Source: Prevotellaceae bacterium UBA1726
GTDB taxonomy: Bacteria > Bacteroidota > Bacteroidia > Bacteroidales > Bacteroidaceae
Length of the DNA stretch: 15,691 bases
Direction: 5' to 3'
Assembly (NCBI GenBank): GCA_002316005.1
Contig: DCIM01000008.1
Location: 1-15,691 of the forward strand
Shown here: piece by piece, positions 1-5,854 of the stretch
Numbering within the stretch: position 1 is the stretch's first letter
How the letters are laid out: every line of letters starts with the position of its first letter
The notes under the pieces: generated by a model
Database searches by the model: none
What the model saw: the letters and a program-made list of their open reading frames with translations, nothing else
What the model was told of the DNA's origin: nothing
Translations under genes and position numbers: made by a program

Positions 1-516
1 GTTGGTCGTAAACTCTATATTCCTCGAGTGGGAGAGACCATCGTTGTTAAAGAAACAAAGGAATTGCCTACAGAAGTGTCCCTAAAATCTGACGAGAAAG
101 CTGATATTTCTCACACTTCTGCTTTTCATGTAGGTCATGTTCTATGGAAAAAGACCCGTTATGATGCAGCAAAGAACTATCTCCTCGACGCTGCAAAGGA
201 AGGTGATGTTCGTGCTTATTATCCTCTTGCCGACTGCTATTCGCGTGAGGATGGAGGTTGTTATGATGAGGTACAGGCCGTAGAATACTTCACCAAGACT
301 ACCGAAGTGGCAACAAACAAAGCAAACGACCAGTATTGGATGGCTTGTCTTAAACTTGCAGAGATTTATCTCAATGGAAAAGGCACAGCAAAAGACCCTC
401 TTAAAGCGCGCCAATATTATGATGAGTTCAAGAACTCTACCGATAAACCTATTACTGATCGTGCTAAGGCTCTTGGAAAACAAATTGCTCATGAGGTTAA
501 ATCTGTAAAGAAGTAA
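1..516 (+). CDS. Sel1-repeat (TPR-like) protein, 5' end cut by window
   Basis: The reading frame is open from base 1 (VGRKLYIPRVGETIVV...), so the gene very probably begins upstream; an internal GTG at 28 is not a convincing start. The visible 171 residues contain Sel1/TPR-like helical repeats: a helix pair around AAKNYLLDAAKEGD and YYPLADCYSREDGG, then LKLAEIYLNGKGTAKDP followed by KARQYYDEF. The LAEIYLNGKG-AKDPLKA block is a good Sel1 match. Sel1 proteins act as protein-interaction scaffolds, often in the periplasm or in signalling. No signal peptide can be judged because the N-terminus is missing. The gene ends 22 bp before a lipoprotein gene on the same strand with no promoter or terminator between, so they are probably co-transcribed. 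The exact role is unknown. Confidence 0.8.
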   Translation, partial: VGRKLYIPRVGETIVVKETKELPTEVSLKSDEKADISHTSAFHVGHVLWKKTRYDAAKNYLLDAAKEGDVRAYYPLADCYSREDGGCYDEVQAVEYFTKTTEVATNKANDQYWMACLKLAEIYLNGKGTAKDPLKARQYYDEFKNSTDKPITDRAKALGKQIAHEVKSVKK

Positions 517-538
517 TATTCAAATTAAGAAAACAAAT

Positions 539-1399
539 ATGAAAAAAATCATCTCTGTTGCATTTCTTTTCACAATTGCAATAGTAATTTCAAGCTGCGA
601 TGGGAACAAGACAACCCCTAACCCAGAAGCTGACTCTCTACGTTCTGTCATCACCAGTAATATAGCTGAGATGGATGAGATGAACCTCTTCCTTGATGCT
701 GTCAATGCAAGTATGGATAGTGTTGTCAATATTGATGGTACTATTCTTCGTACTACAGGAGAAAGTCCTAAATCAAAAAAGGATCAAATTCTCGATAATA
801 TTGAGGCTTACAAGCAGATTCTCAAGCGTCAGCATGAGCGTCTTGCTGCTCTCGAGTCAAAACTGAAGAACAGCGATGCCCTGTCACAGAAGATGCTCAA
901 GACTATCGAATCACTAAAGAAGCAGATTGAGGAGAAGGATCAGGCTATTGAGGAACTTGTTGCTGAGCTTGACAAGCGTAACTTCGATATCCAGACTCTC
1001 AAGGCAAATGTTGAAACTCTCAACACTCATGTAGCAGAATTGAGCGAGACTAATAAGGCTCAAGAGGAGGCTCTGGAGGCTCAGACTGATGCCATGAACG
1101 AAGCTTACTATTTCATTGGTAACAAAAGTCAGTTGAAGGAAGCTGGTCTTCTCACTGGTGGTTCTCTCTTCAAGAAGAGCAAACTCGATATGAAGTCTGT
1201 TCGAGATGGCGTCTTCACTAAGATTGATATCCGTAAGACAAAAGCTTTCACAATTCCAGGCAAGAATGCTCAGTTGCTTACTCAGGCTCCTGTTGGTTCA
1301 TACGAACTGACTGCTAATGCCGATGGTTCTTCAACTCTCACCATCACCGATCCTGCGAAGTTCTGGAGCATCAGCAACTATCTTATCGTAAGATACTAA
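539..1399 (+). CDS. Coiled-coil lipoprotein of a Bacteroidales family
   Basis: The product has 286 residues. It starts with a lipoprotein signal peptide (MKKIISVAFLFTIAIVISSC; predicted lipidated Cys20). A long, charged heptad-rich coiled coil spans about residues 82-190 (ILKRQHERLAALESKL, IESLKKQIEEKDQAIEEL). A compact C-terminal domain of about 90 residues includes GGSLFKKSKLD and ends FWSISNYLIVRY. From memory this matches a conserved Bacteroidales lipoprotein family with the same order: DEMN segment, coiled coil, GLFKKSKL motif and a C-terminal FWSxSNYL motif. I know of no assigned function. It follows the Sel1 gene by 22 bp and is the last gene before a strong terminator. A role in the cell envelope, perhaps as a scaffold or spacer, is inference only. 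Confidence 0.9.
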   Translation: MKKIISVAFLFTIAIVISSCDGNKTTPNPEADSLRSVITSNIAEMDEMNLFLDAVNASMDSVVNIDGTILRTTGESPKSKKDQILDNIEAYKQILKRQHERLAALESKLKNSDALSQKMLKTIESLKKQIEEKDQAIEELVAELDKRNFDIQTLKANVETLNTHVAELSETNKAQEEALEAQTDAMNEAYYFIGNKSQLKEAGLLTGGSLFKKSKLDMKSVRDGVFTKIDIRKTKAFTIPGKNAQLLTQAPVGSYELTANADGSSTLTITDPAKFWSISNYLIVRY

Positions 1400-1435
1400 T
1401 CATTTAAGGAATATACTTTCCACCTTATTAATTAT

Positions 1436-1470
1436 AAAAGCAGGGAGCACAACACTCCCTGCTTTTCTTC
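1436..1470 (+). terminator. Rho-independent terminator after the lipoprotein gene
   Basis: A perfect 12-bp inverted repeat, AAAAGCAGGGAG / CTCCCTGCTTTT, has loop CACAACA at 1448-1454 and is followed by a pyrimidine-rich tract. It sits 36 bp after the stop of the lipoprotein gene. Confidence 0.9.
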
Positions 1471-1506
1471 TTCCTCAGACTATCTTCTTCGCTTTTCTTC
1501 TTCCTC
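1461..1506. repeat. 16-bp direct repeat next to the terminator
   Basis: GCTTTTCTTCTTCCTC occurs at 1461-1476 and again, identically, at 1491-1506. The first copy overlaps the 3' arm of the terminator, so the repeat probably arose by slippage or duplication of the terminator tail. The second copy ends just before the next promoter. Confidence 0.85.
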
Positions 1507-1510
1507 TTTT

Positions 1511-1542
1511 TTTGGATATTTTCTTTATTATTATTACCTTTG
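1511..1542 (+). promoter_or_regulatory. Bacteroidetes-type promoter for the transporter cluster
   Basis: A -33 box TTTG at 1511-1514 is followed by a 20-bp spacer and a -7 box TACCTTTG at 1535-1542, matching TTTG-N19-21-TAnnTTTG. The start codon lies 19 bp downstream of the -7 box. It is the only clear promoter found for the three genes up to 4634. Confidence 0.8.
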
Positions 1543-1561
1543 CAGAAATAATACTTCACCT

Positions 1562-2194
1562 ATGAACAAAGAAACAATAAAATTCTATTTGCAGAGCATT
1601 CTGGCTGGTATGCTCATTGGCCTGGGCGATGTTGTCTATGTCGTCAATGAAAACCATATCGTTGGTTCTTTTCTCTTCGCCCTTGGCCTTTTAAGCATCC
1701 TCATCAAGGGCTATCCTCTCTACACCGGACGTATCGGCTATGTGGAGAAATGGTACGATCTCGTCGACATGAAAAAGGGTATGCTGCCTATCATCGTGAT
1801 GAATTTCCTCGGTATTGCCTTAGTATGTGCTTTGGCAAATGCGACTCGACTGAACCTCTCTGCTGTCGATGCAATGGTACAGACTAAGGTCTCACAGTCC
1901 TGGTTCTCTGCATTGTTCCTCTCTTGGGGGTGTGGCGCTATGATGTATCTTGCTGTTAACGGTTGGCGTAAGACCCAGAACCCAATAGCAGTAATCATGC
2001 CTATCATGTTCTTCATCTTATGTGGTTTTGAACACTGTATAGCCAACTATGGTTATTTCTGGATGTGGATTGCTGCTGACGACTTTGCTCATATTGGTGA
2101 ACGAATCGTCGAACTGCCTTTGGGCTTCTCCGTTAACCTCCTCATAATGATTGTAGGCAATGCCCTCGGTAGTCTCACATTCTCCAAAATTTAG
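1562..2194 (+). CDS. Formate/nitrite transporter (FNT) family protein, short form
   Basis: A 210-residue membrane protein with about six hydrophobic segments. FNT signatures are visible: AGMLIGLGDVVYV in TM1 (residues 15-27); the LIKGYPLYTG turn (47-56), corresponding to the G-x-x-LFTGN motif after TM2; GFEHCIAN (155-162), corresponding to the FEHSIAN motif with the central pore histidine at His158; and a closing GNALGSLTF (199-207). FNT proteins are pentameric channels for formate, nitrite or hydrosulfide in the inner membrane. Formate export would suit a mixed-acid fermenter, but the substrate cannot be read from the sequence. At 210 residues it is clearly shorter than the usual 260-290, with very short termini and loops. 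It is the first gene after its promoter and 75 bp upstream of a DUF418 gene on the same strand. Confidence 0.85.
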   Translation: MNKETIKFYLQSILAGMLIGLGDVVYVVNENHIVGSFLFALGLLSILIKGYPLYTGRIGYVEKWYDLVDMKKGMLPIIVMNFLGIALVCALANATRLNLSAVDAMVQTKVSQSWFSALFLSWGCGAMMYLAVNGWRKTQNPIAVIMPIMFFILCGFEHCIANYGYFWMWIAADDFAHIGERIVELPLGFSVNLLIMIVGNALGSLTFSKI

Positions 2195-2224
2195 CGAGTA
2201 GTATTCTCCTTTTTTTTCTTGCCC

Positions 2225-2252
2225 GCCGTATTTAGTGGGATTTCATCCCACG
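2225..2252 (+). repeat. Dispersed palindromic repeat, copy 1
   Basis: Left flank GCCGTATTTA (2225-2234) is followed by stem GTGGGAT (2235-2241), loop TTC and stem ATCCCAC (2245-2251). Relative to copies 3 and 4, position 2 of the stem is T instead of C, and its partner is A instead of G. It lies in the 75-bp spacer between the FNT and DUF418 genes and ends 18 bp before the ATG. Confidence 0.9.
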
Positions 2253-2269
2253 TTTAAGATAATATTCTC

Positions 2270-3421
2270 ATGCCCCCAACATCTTCTTCCAAGCGTATTA
2301 GCGTTGTTGATAGCCTTCGTGGCTTTGCCGTAGTTGGTATCATCATCATCCACTTCCTCGAGCATCTCAATTTTTATGTATTTCCTGAACCAGCCCATTG
2401 GGAACAGAGTCTCTGGGATACTGTTTTCTATCTTGGTGCAAGCAAGATGTATGCCATCTTTGCTTTGCTCTTCGGATTGAGTTGTTACATCCAGCATCAC
2501 AATCGTGAGCTGCGTGGTGAGGATTTCCGTCTTCGCTTTGCTTGGCGCATGGTGTTATTGTTCGCTTGGGGCATGCTTGACTTGGTGTTCTTCAATGGTG
2601 ATATTCTCTGCACTTATGCAGCCCTCGGCCTTCTGCTCATTCCTCTGGTCAAAGCTAAGGACTGGGTGCTCATGACTCTTGCCTTCTTACTTTTCTTCCA
2701 GCCAATAGAGATGGTCTATCTTGTGAAAGGTCTTCTCGACAGCAACGCTCAACCGCTCGATCTCGGCACTGGACCTCTTTGGGGACCTCTCGGTGTGGCT
2801 TGTGCTGAAGGTGGGTTCTTCGATGTTGCAAAGGTGAACCTTACATATGGTCTACATGTAAACTTTGGATGGGCTATCGAGCATGGACGTTTCACTCAAA
2901 CTCTTCTTCTTTTCATCATAGGAATGATGCTTGGTCGTAAGCGTCTGTTCCTCAATGAGGGTAATAACCTAAAGTTCTGGAAGAGTGTCATCATAAAATG
3001 CTCAATCCCTCTCTTCGTATTTTCTCAACTTTTGCTTAACACCATCAGTTTCTGTGAAATGCAGATTTGTGTTGGACAAAGTCTTGAAACTCTCATCACA
3101 GCTTGGCGCAACTTCGCAATGATGAGTTTCTATGTTGCAGGAATCACTTTGCTCTACTATACTACGAACCTCCGTCGTGGCATAGACCAGTTGTCGTATA
3201 TCGGTAAGATGAGTCTCTCTGATTATCTCTTGCAGTCTATAATCGGTGGTTTCATTTTCTACAACTGGGGACTTGGTTGTTTCCGTTGGGCAAGTCATGG
3301 TTGGAGTTTCGCCTTAGCTCTCGTGTTCCTCTTCTGCCTCTATTGGTTCTGCCGATGGTGGACTACTCATCATCGTCGTGGTCCGTTAGAGGAAATTTGG
3401 GCTCGTCTCACAAACATCTAA
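2270..3421 (+). CDS. DUF418 (YeiB-like) polytopic membrane protein
   Basis: A 383-residue protein with many transmembrane segments. The N-terminus has DSLRGFAVVGIIIIHFLEH (residues 14-32), the D-x-LRG-hydrophobic-GI opening of DUF418. FNGDILCTYAALG (108-120) matches the family's GDIL-YAxLG motif. The C-terminal domain has IGKMSLSDYLLQSIIGGFIF (311-330) and ends HHRRGPLEEIWARLTN (367-382), the typical RxGPLEWLWR-like end. The family is related to membrane acyltransferases, and its biochemical function is unsettled; several members sit in envelope or transport loci. The ATG at 2270 follows the palindromic repeat by 18 bp, with no convincing Shine-Dalgarno sequence and no -7 box in the spacer. 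Read-through from the FNT promoter is therefore likely. Confidence 0.88.
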   Translation: MPPTSSSKRISVVDSLRGFAVVGIIIIHFLEHLNFYVFPEPAHWEQSLWDTVFYLGASKMYAIFALLFGLSCYIQHHNRELRGEDFRLRFAWRMVLLFAWGMLDLVFFNGDILCTYAALGLLLIPLVKAKDWVLMTLAFLLFFQPIEMVYLVKGLLDSNAQPLDLGTGPLWGPLGVACAEGGFFDVAKVNLTYGLHVNFGWAIEHGRFTQTLLLFIIGMMLGRKRLFLNEGNNLKFWKSVIIKCSIPLFVFSQLLLNTISFCEMQICVGQSLETLITAWRNFAMMSFYVAGITLLYYTTNLRRGIDQLSYIGKMSLSDYLLQSIIGGFIFYNWGLGCFRWASHGWSFALALVFLFCLYWFCRWWTTHHRRGPLEEIWARLTNI

Positions 3422-3453
3422 CCGCCTGGACGCCTTTTTTCTCCGTATAGTTC

Positions 3454-3484
3454 GCCGTTGTTTTAAGCGAGATTCTATCTCGCG
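3454..3484 (+). repeat. Dispersed palindromic repeat, copy 2
   Basis: Left flank GCCGTTGTTTTAA (3454-3466) is followed by stem GCGAGAT (3467-3473), loop TCT and stem ATCTCGC (3477-3483). Relative to copies 3 and 4, stem position 4 is A instead of G, and its partner is T instead of C, again compensatory. It lies in the 82-bp spacer between the DUF418 and AraC genes, 20 bp before the ATG. Confidence 0.9.
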
Positions 3485-3503
3485 CTAATTACTTTTTCTC
3501 GTT

Positions 3504-4634
3504 ATGCAAGATACAGGCCATATTCTTATCATCATGCAGACTTGCGCCTTGACCATTTCTGCAACATTGTTGATAATGCTCACAATGATGAGATTTCTTG
3601 CTCCTGCCACTCCAAAGGAGTATAACATTGTTCGCCGGCTCTTATCATTTGCAATGCTAATCCTTTCAGTGCATTTTGCTTTGCAACTGGTTTTCGGATT
3701 TCGAGCAAAGAGTGTCATGCTGGGAGCATGGGTAAACATCTTGTTCTACTCGCCTGTAGTCTATATAATTTCCTATTCCACAGTTCGTATCATCTGTGGT
3801 CGTGCCAATCGTCGGCGTCATATCTTTGCGTCTTTTCTGAGCATTTCACTCATCCTCTGTGTTTCTCTTATTGGCCATATATGTGGTATTCCAATCCCTA
3901 TTTCTATCTGTATCGTCGATACATTGTACTTCCTGACATTGGTCTACTTCACCGTTTATCCGCAGAATGAGATTCGTAGCATGAGCAAGACTATCGATGA
4001 GGAGTCTGGCAACGAACCGGTGCTATATAACATCTATATGCGCCGAAGCTACACGATTTTGGTGCTTGTATCTCTGTTCATTCCTTTTATTATATTCAGC
4101 AACCCTGCCATACTTGTCTTCACTCCTTTCTTTCTGTTGTCACTGCTTTTCTACCTTCTCAGTTTCATTGCTTTGGGATTCAATAGTGAAAACATTCATA
4201 ACCTCATTAACGAAACTTATCTTGAAAAGGAACAAAAAGTGGTTTCTACATCATCAGCAGAATTTAGTGTCGTTTCTGATGTTGCAAAACGCTTGACTGA
4301 TGAAGACAAGCAAAGGGTGAGAACTGCCCTTGATACTTGGTGTCATAATGAAGGATATAGCCAGCCAGAACTTAATAGTGTCCTTCTTGCTAATCGTCTG
4401 CACATCCCTAAGAGTCTGCTCGTTGATTATCTTCGTGAAGTGGAGGGTATGACATTCCGTGTATGGTTGTCTAATGTTCGTATTGAAGTGGCAAAGCGAT
4501 TGATTATCGAACATCCGGAATATTCTAACGAGGGTATTGCCGAAGCCTGTGGTTTCACTCGTATCTATCTTCAGAACAAGTTTAAGGAGGTCACAGGAAT
4601 GACTCCGTCTGAGTGGCGCGATGCTCATAAATAG
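3504..4634 (+). CDS. Membrane-anchored AraC-family transcriptional regulator
   Basis: A 376-residue protein of two halves. Residues 1-225 hold about seven hydrophobic segments (near 7-29, 46-66, 71-97, 107-128, 130-151, 183-199 and 202-225), so this part is an integral membrane sensor. After a linker, residues about 265-376 form an AraC-type DNA-binding domain with two helix-turn-helix units: LNSVLLANRLHIPKSLLVDY (290-309), then SNEGIAEACGFTRIYLQNKF (341-360) and KEVTGMTPSEWR (361-372). The second unit matches the AraC signature IAxxxGF-xxxFx-FKxxxGxTPxxWR. Such membrane AraC proteins are common in Bacteroidales; their ligands are mostly unknown. Being third in the FNT-DUF418-AraC cluster, it may regulate that cluster or sense a related envelope signal (inference). 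Confidence 0.9.
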   Translation: MQDTGHILIIMQTCALTISATLLIMLTMMRFLAPATPKEYNIVRRLLSFAMLILSVHFALQLVFGFRAKSVMLGAWVNILFYSPVVYIISYSTVRIICGRANRRRHIFASFLSISLILCVSLIGHICGIPIPISICIVDTLYFLTLVYFTVYPQNEIRSMSKTIDEESGNEPVLYNIYMRRSYTILVLVSLFIPFIIFSNPAILVFTPFFLLSLLFYLLSFIALGFNSENIHNLINETYLEKEQKVVSTSSAEFSVVSDVAKRLTDEDKQRVRTALDTWCHNEGYSQPELNSVLLANRLHIPKSLLVDYLREVEGMTFRVWLSNVRIEVAKRLIIEHPEYSNEGIAEACGFTRIYLQNKFKEVTGMTPSEWRDAHK

Positions 4635-4720
4635 GTTGTGACTGCAGCTCAAAATGGTATTTATTATAAGATTTCATACAAATATTACATACAAATCAAA
4701 GGAATCTTACACCTAACAGT

Positions 4721-4751
4721 AGGAGTCGTACATTTAGTTCGGCTCCTTTTT
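4721..4751 (+). terminator. Probable terminator after the AraC gene
   Basis: AGGAGTC (4721-4727) pairs with GGCTCCT (4741-4747), including one G-U pair, around a 13-nt loop. It runs into TTTTT. It lies 86 bp after the AraC stop and directly before the -7 box of the next small gene. Confidence 0.6.
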
Positions 4752-4753
4752 CA

Positions 4754-4761
4754 TATCTTTG
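4754..4761 (+). promoter_or_regulatory. -7 box TATCTTTG upstream of the small membrane-protein gene
   Basis: TATCTTTG is an exact TAnnTTTG match, 24 bp before the ATG at 4786. A matching -33 TTTG is not obvious; that position is taken up by the preceding terminator hairpin and its TTTA. Confidence 0.6.
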
Positions 4762-4785
4762 CCATGAAAATAACAATATATCAAA

Positions 4786-4920
4786 ATGACAGCTCTACTA
4801 TTATCATTCGATTGGGAACTCCTTCCTGCATTCAGTGGTCCTGTAGCTGGTATCATTGTGTTCGTTGTTCTTTATTTCAGTGAGAAGAACAATGATAAAC
4901 CTACAAATAAGAAGAAATAA
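4786..4920 (+). CDS. Small single-span membrane protein, 44 residues
   Basis: ATG to TAA encodes 44 residues beginning MTALLLSFDWELLPAFSGPV. A hydrophobic core follows (AGIIVFVVLYF, about residues 21-31). The tail is basic and polar, SEKNNDKPTNKKK. By the positive-inside rule the lysine-rich C-terminus should be cytoplasmic. Support for a real gene: it has its own -7 box 24 bp upstream, a terminator hairpin behind the previous gene and another 56 bp after its stop, and a typical small-membrane-protein layout. I do not recognise the family. It could be a regulatory peptide for a membrane complex; a toxin of a toxin-antitoxin pair is less likely because no antisense partner is visible. Confidence 0.6.
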   Translation: MTALLLSFDWELLPAFSGPVAGIIVFVVLYFSEKNNDKPTNKKK

Positions 4921-4976
4921 CATCTTCAATCAAGATAGGTAATATTTTTATAGTGGGTAGAATTACTTTATCCCAC

Positions 4977-5008
4977 GCCCGGTGGTCCCCTTACCTCCGG
5001 GCTTTTTT
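4977..5008 (+). terminator. Rho-independent terminator after the small gene
   Basis: GCCCGG (4977-4982) pairs with CCGGGC (4997-5002), followed by TTTTTT. A second inverted repeat, GTGGG (4953-4957) / CCCAC (4972-4976), lies immediately 5' of it. Confidence 0.85.
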
Positions 5009-5013
5009 GTTTT

Positions 5014-5045
5014 AGGGAATATCCCTTTCAAAATGGGGATTTCCC
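5014..5045. promoter_or_regulatory. Two adjacent short palindromes upstream of the lipoprotein promoter
   Basis: AGGGA-ATA-TCCCT (5014-5026) and GGGA-TT-TCCC (5036-5045) lie with centres about 20 bp apart, or roughly two helical turns. They sit just before the -33 region. They could be a paired operator; this is inferred from position and symmetry only. Confidence 0.35.
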
Positions 5046-5047
5046 TT

Positions 5048-5077
5048 TTTGTCGTGTTGAATAATCTCGTATCTTTG
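5048..5077 (+). promoter_or_regulatory. Promoter of the aromatic-rich lipoprotein gene
   Basis: TTTG (5048-5051), an 18-bp spacer, then TATCTTTG (5070-5077). The -7 box is an exact match and the spacer is slightly short. The start codon is 41 bp downstream. Confidence 0.65.
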
Positions 5078-5118
5078 CAGCTGATAAAAACTCTATCGAA
5101 TCTAAAATGAATTAAGTT

Positions 5119-5763
5119 ATGAAATTCTCTACTTTTACAAAACTGGCTGCTTCTGTAGCATTGGCACTTACCATGTGCACATCATGCGATCGTTATTATG
5201 ATCATTGGTGTTACCCTGACTATCCTGATCGTCCTGGTGGTGGCGGTGATCGTGTCGTTACTGTTGTACTCGATGGTTGCTGGCGTGGCTATACACATTG
5301 GTTCAATTGGTGGGACGGTCATAATTACACCAAGTCTGAGATTGAGTTCATACCTCGTTCCAACACCTATGGCACTGGCTACTGGGTTGATTTCTACGAT
5401 GCTTTCCCATCCGACTTCTACATCTTCAACGATATTGAGTGGGAGGTTTATAATGGCGATGTCCTCGTGCATTTCCTCCAGGAGGATTCCTATGTCACAA
5501 TCTACAGTTATACGCTGAACAACTACTATTTCAAGGGCTTCATCGACGATAATGGCCAGAAAGTTGAGTTCTGCCTCGACCGTATCAGTCGCCCTTACTA
5601 CAACTGGGATTGGTTCGTACCATTTGGCGAAGAGGCTTCTTATGCTCCTTCTGCAAAGAGCACTACTGATTCGTTGTCTCTTAAGCGTAATGAAATGATG
5701 AAATCTGATCTTGCTTCTGGCAAGCTTATCATAAACCGTGGTTCAACGACCGTGGCTAAATAG
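5119..5763 (+). CDS. Aromatic-rich secreted lipoprotein
   Basis: A 214-residue protein with a lipoprotein signal peptide ending MCTSC (predicted lipidated Cys23). A short Gly/Pro linker (PDRPGGGGDR) follows. The main domain begins with a VVLDGCWRGY-like strand and is strikingly rich in Tyr, Trp, Phe and Asp (HWFNWWDG, YWVDFYD, FYIFND), consistent with an all-beta fold. From memory, Prevotella and Bacteroides have a family of lipoproteins with the order W-x-G, VDFY/VDYY, W-E-I/V, Y-x-L-x-x-x-x-F-x-G and this one fits. The C-terminal 40 residues are polar, probably disordered. No enzymatic motif is seen. It is a single gene with its own promoter and a strong terminator. Function unknown; an outer-membrane or surface location is expected. 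Confidence 0.85.
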   Translation: MKFSTFTKLAASVALALTMCTSCDRYYDHWCYPDYPDRPGGGGDRVVTVVLDGCWRGYTHWFNWWDGHNYTKSEIEFIPRSNTYGTGYWVDFYDAFPSDFYIFNDIEWEVYNGDVLVHFLQEDSYVTIYSYTLNNYYFKGFIDDNGQKVEFCLDRISRPYYNWDWFVPFGEEASYAPSAKSTTDSLSLKRNEMMKSDLASGKLIINRGSTTVAK

Positions 5764-5789
5764 AATAAGTTAATAGTATTTTTAGTTTG

Positions 5790-5831
5790 AGCACCTCGGG
5801 CGGTATTTGCGTTCGGGGTGCTGTTTTTTTT
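5790..5831 (+). terminator. Rho-independent terminator
   Basis: AGCACCTCG (5790-5798) pairs with CGGGGTGCT (5814-5822), with one G-T wobble, followed by G and eight T residues. It lies 26 bp after the lipoprotein stop. On the minus strand the same stem lacks a T tract, so it probably terminates only the + strand gene cleanly. Confidence 0.85.
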
Positions 5832-5854
5832 GTGTGTTTGCAAGCTGGGGACTA

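Noticed and set aside
4953..4976. GTGGG...CCCAC inverted repeat as a fifth copy of the dispersed palindrome
   Set aside because: The loop is much longer (14 nt), the AT/AT inner pairs are absent and there is no GCCGT flank. It is better seen as an extra hairpin before the terminator.
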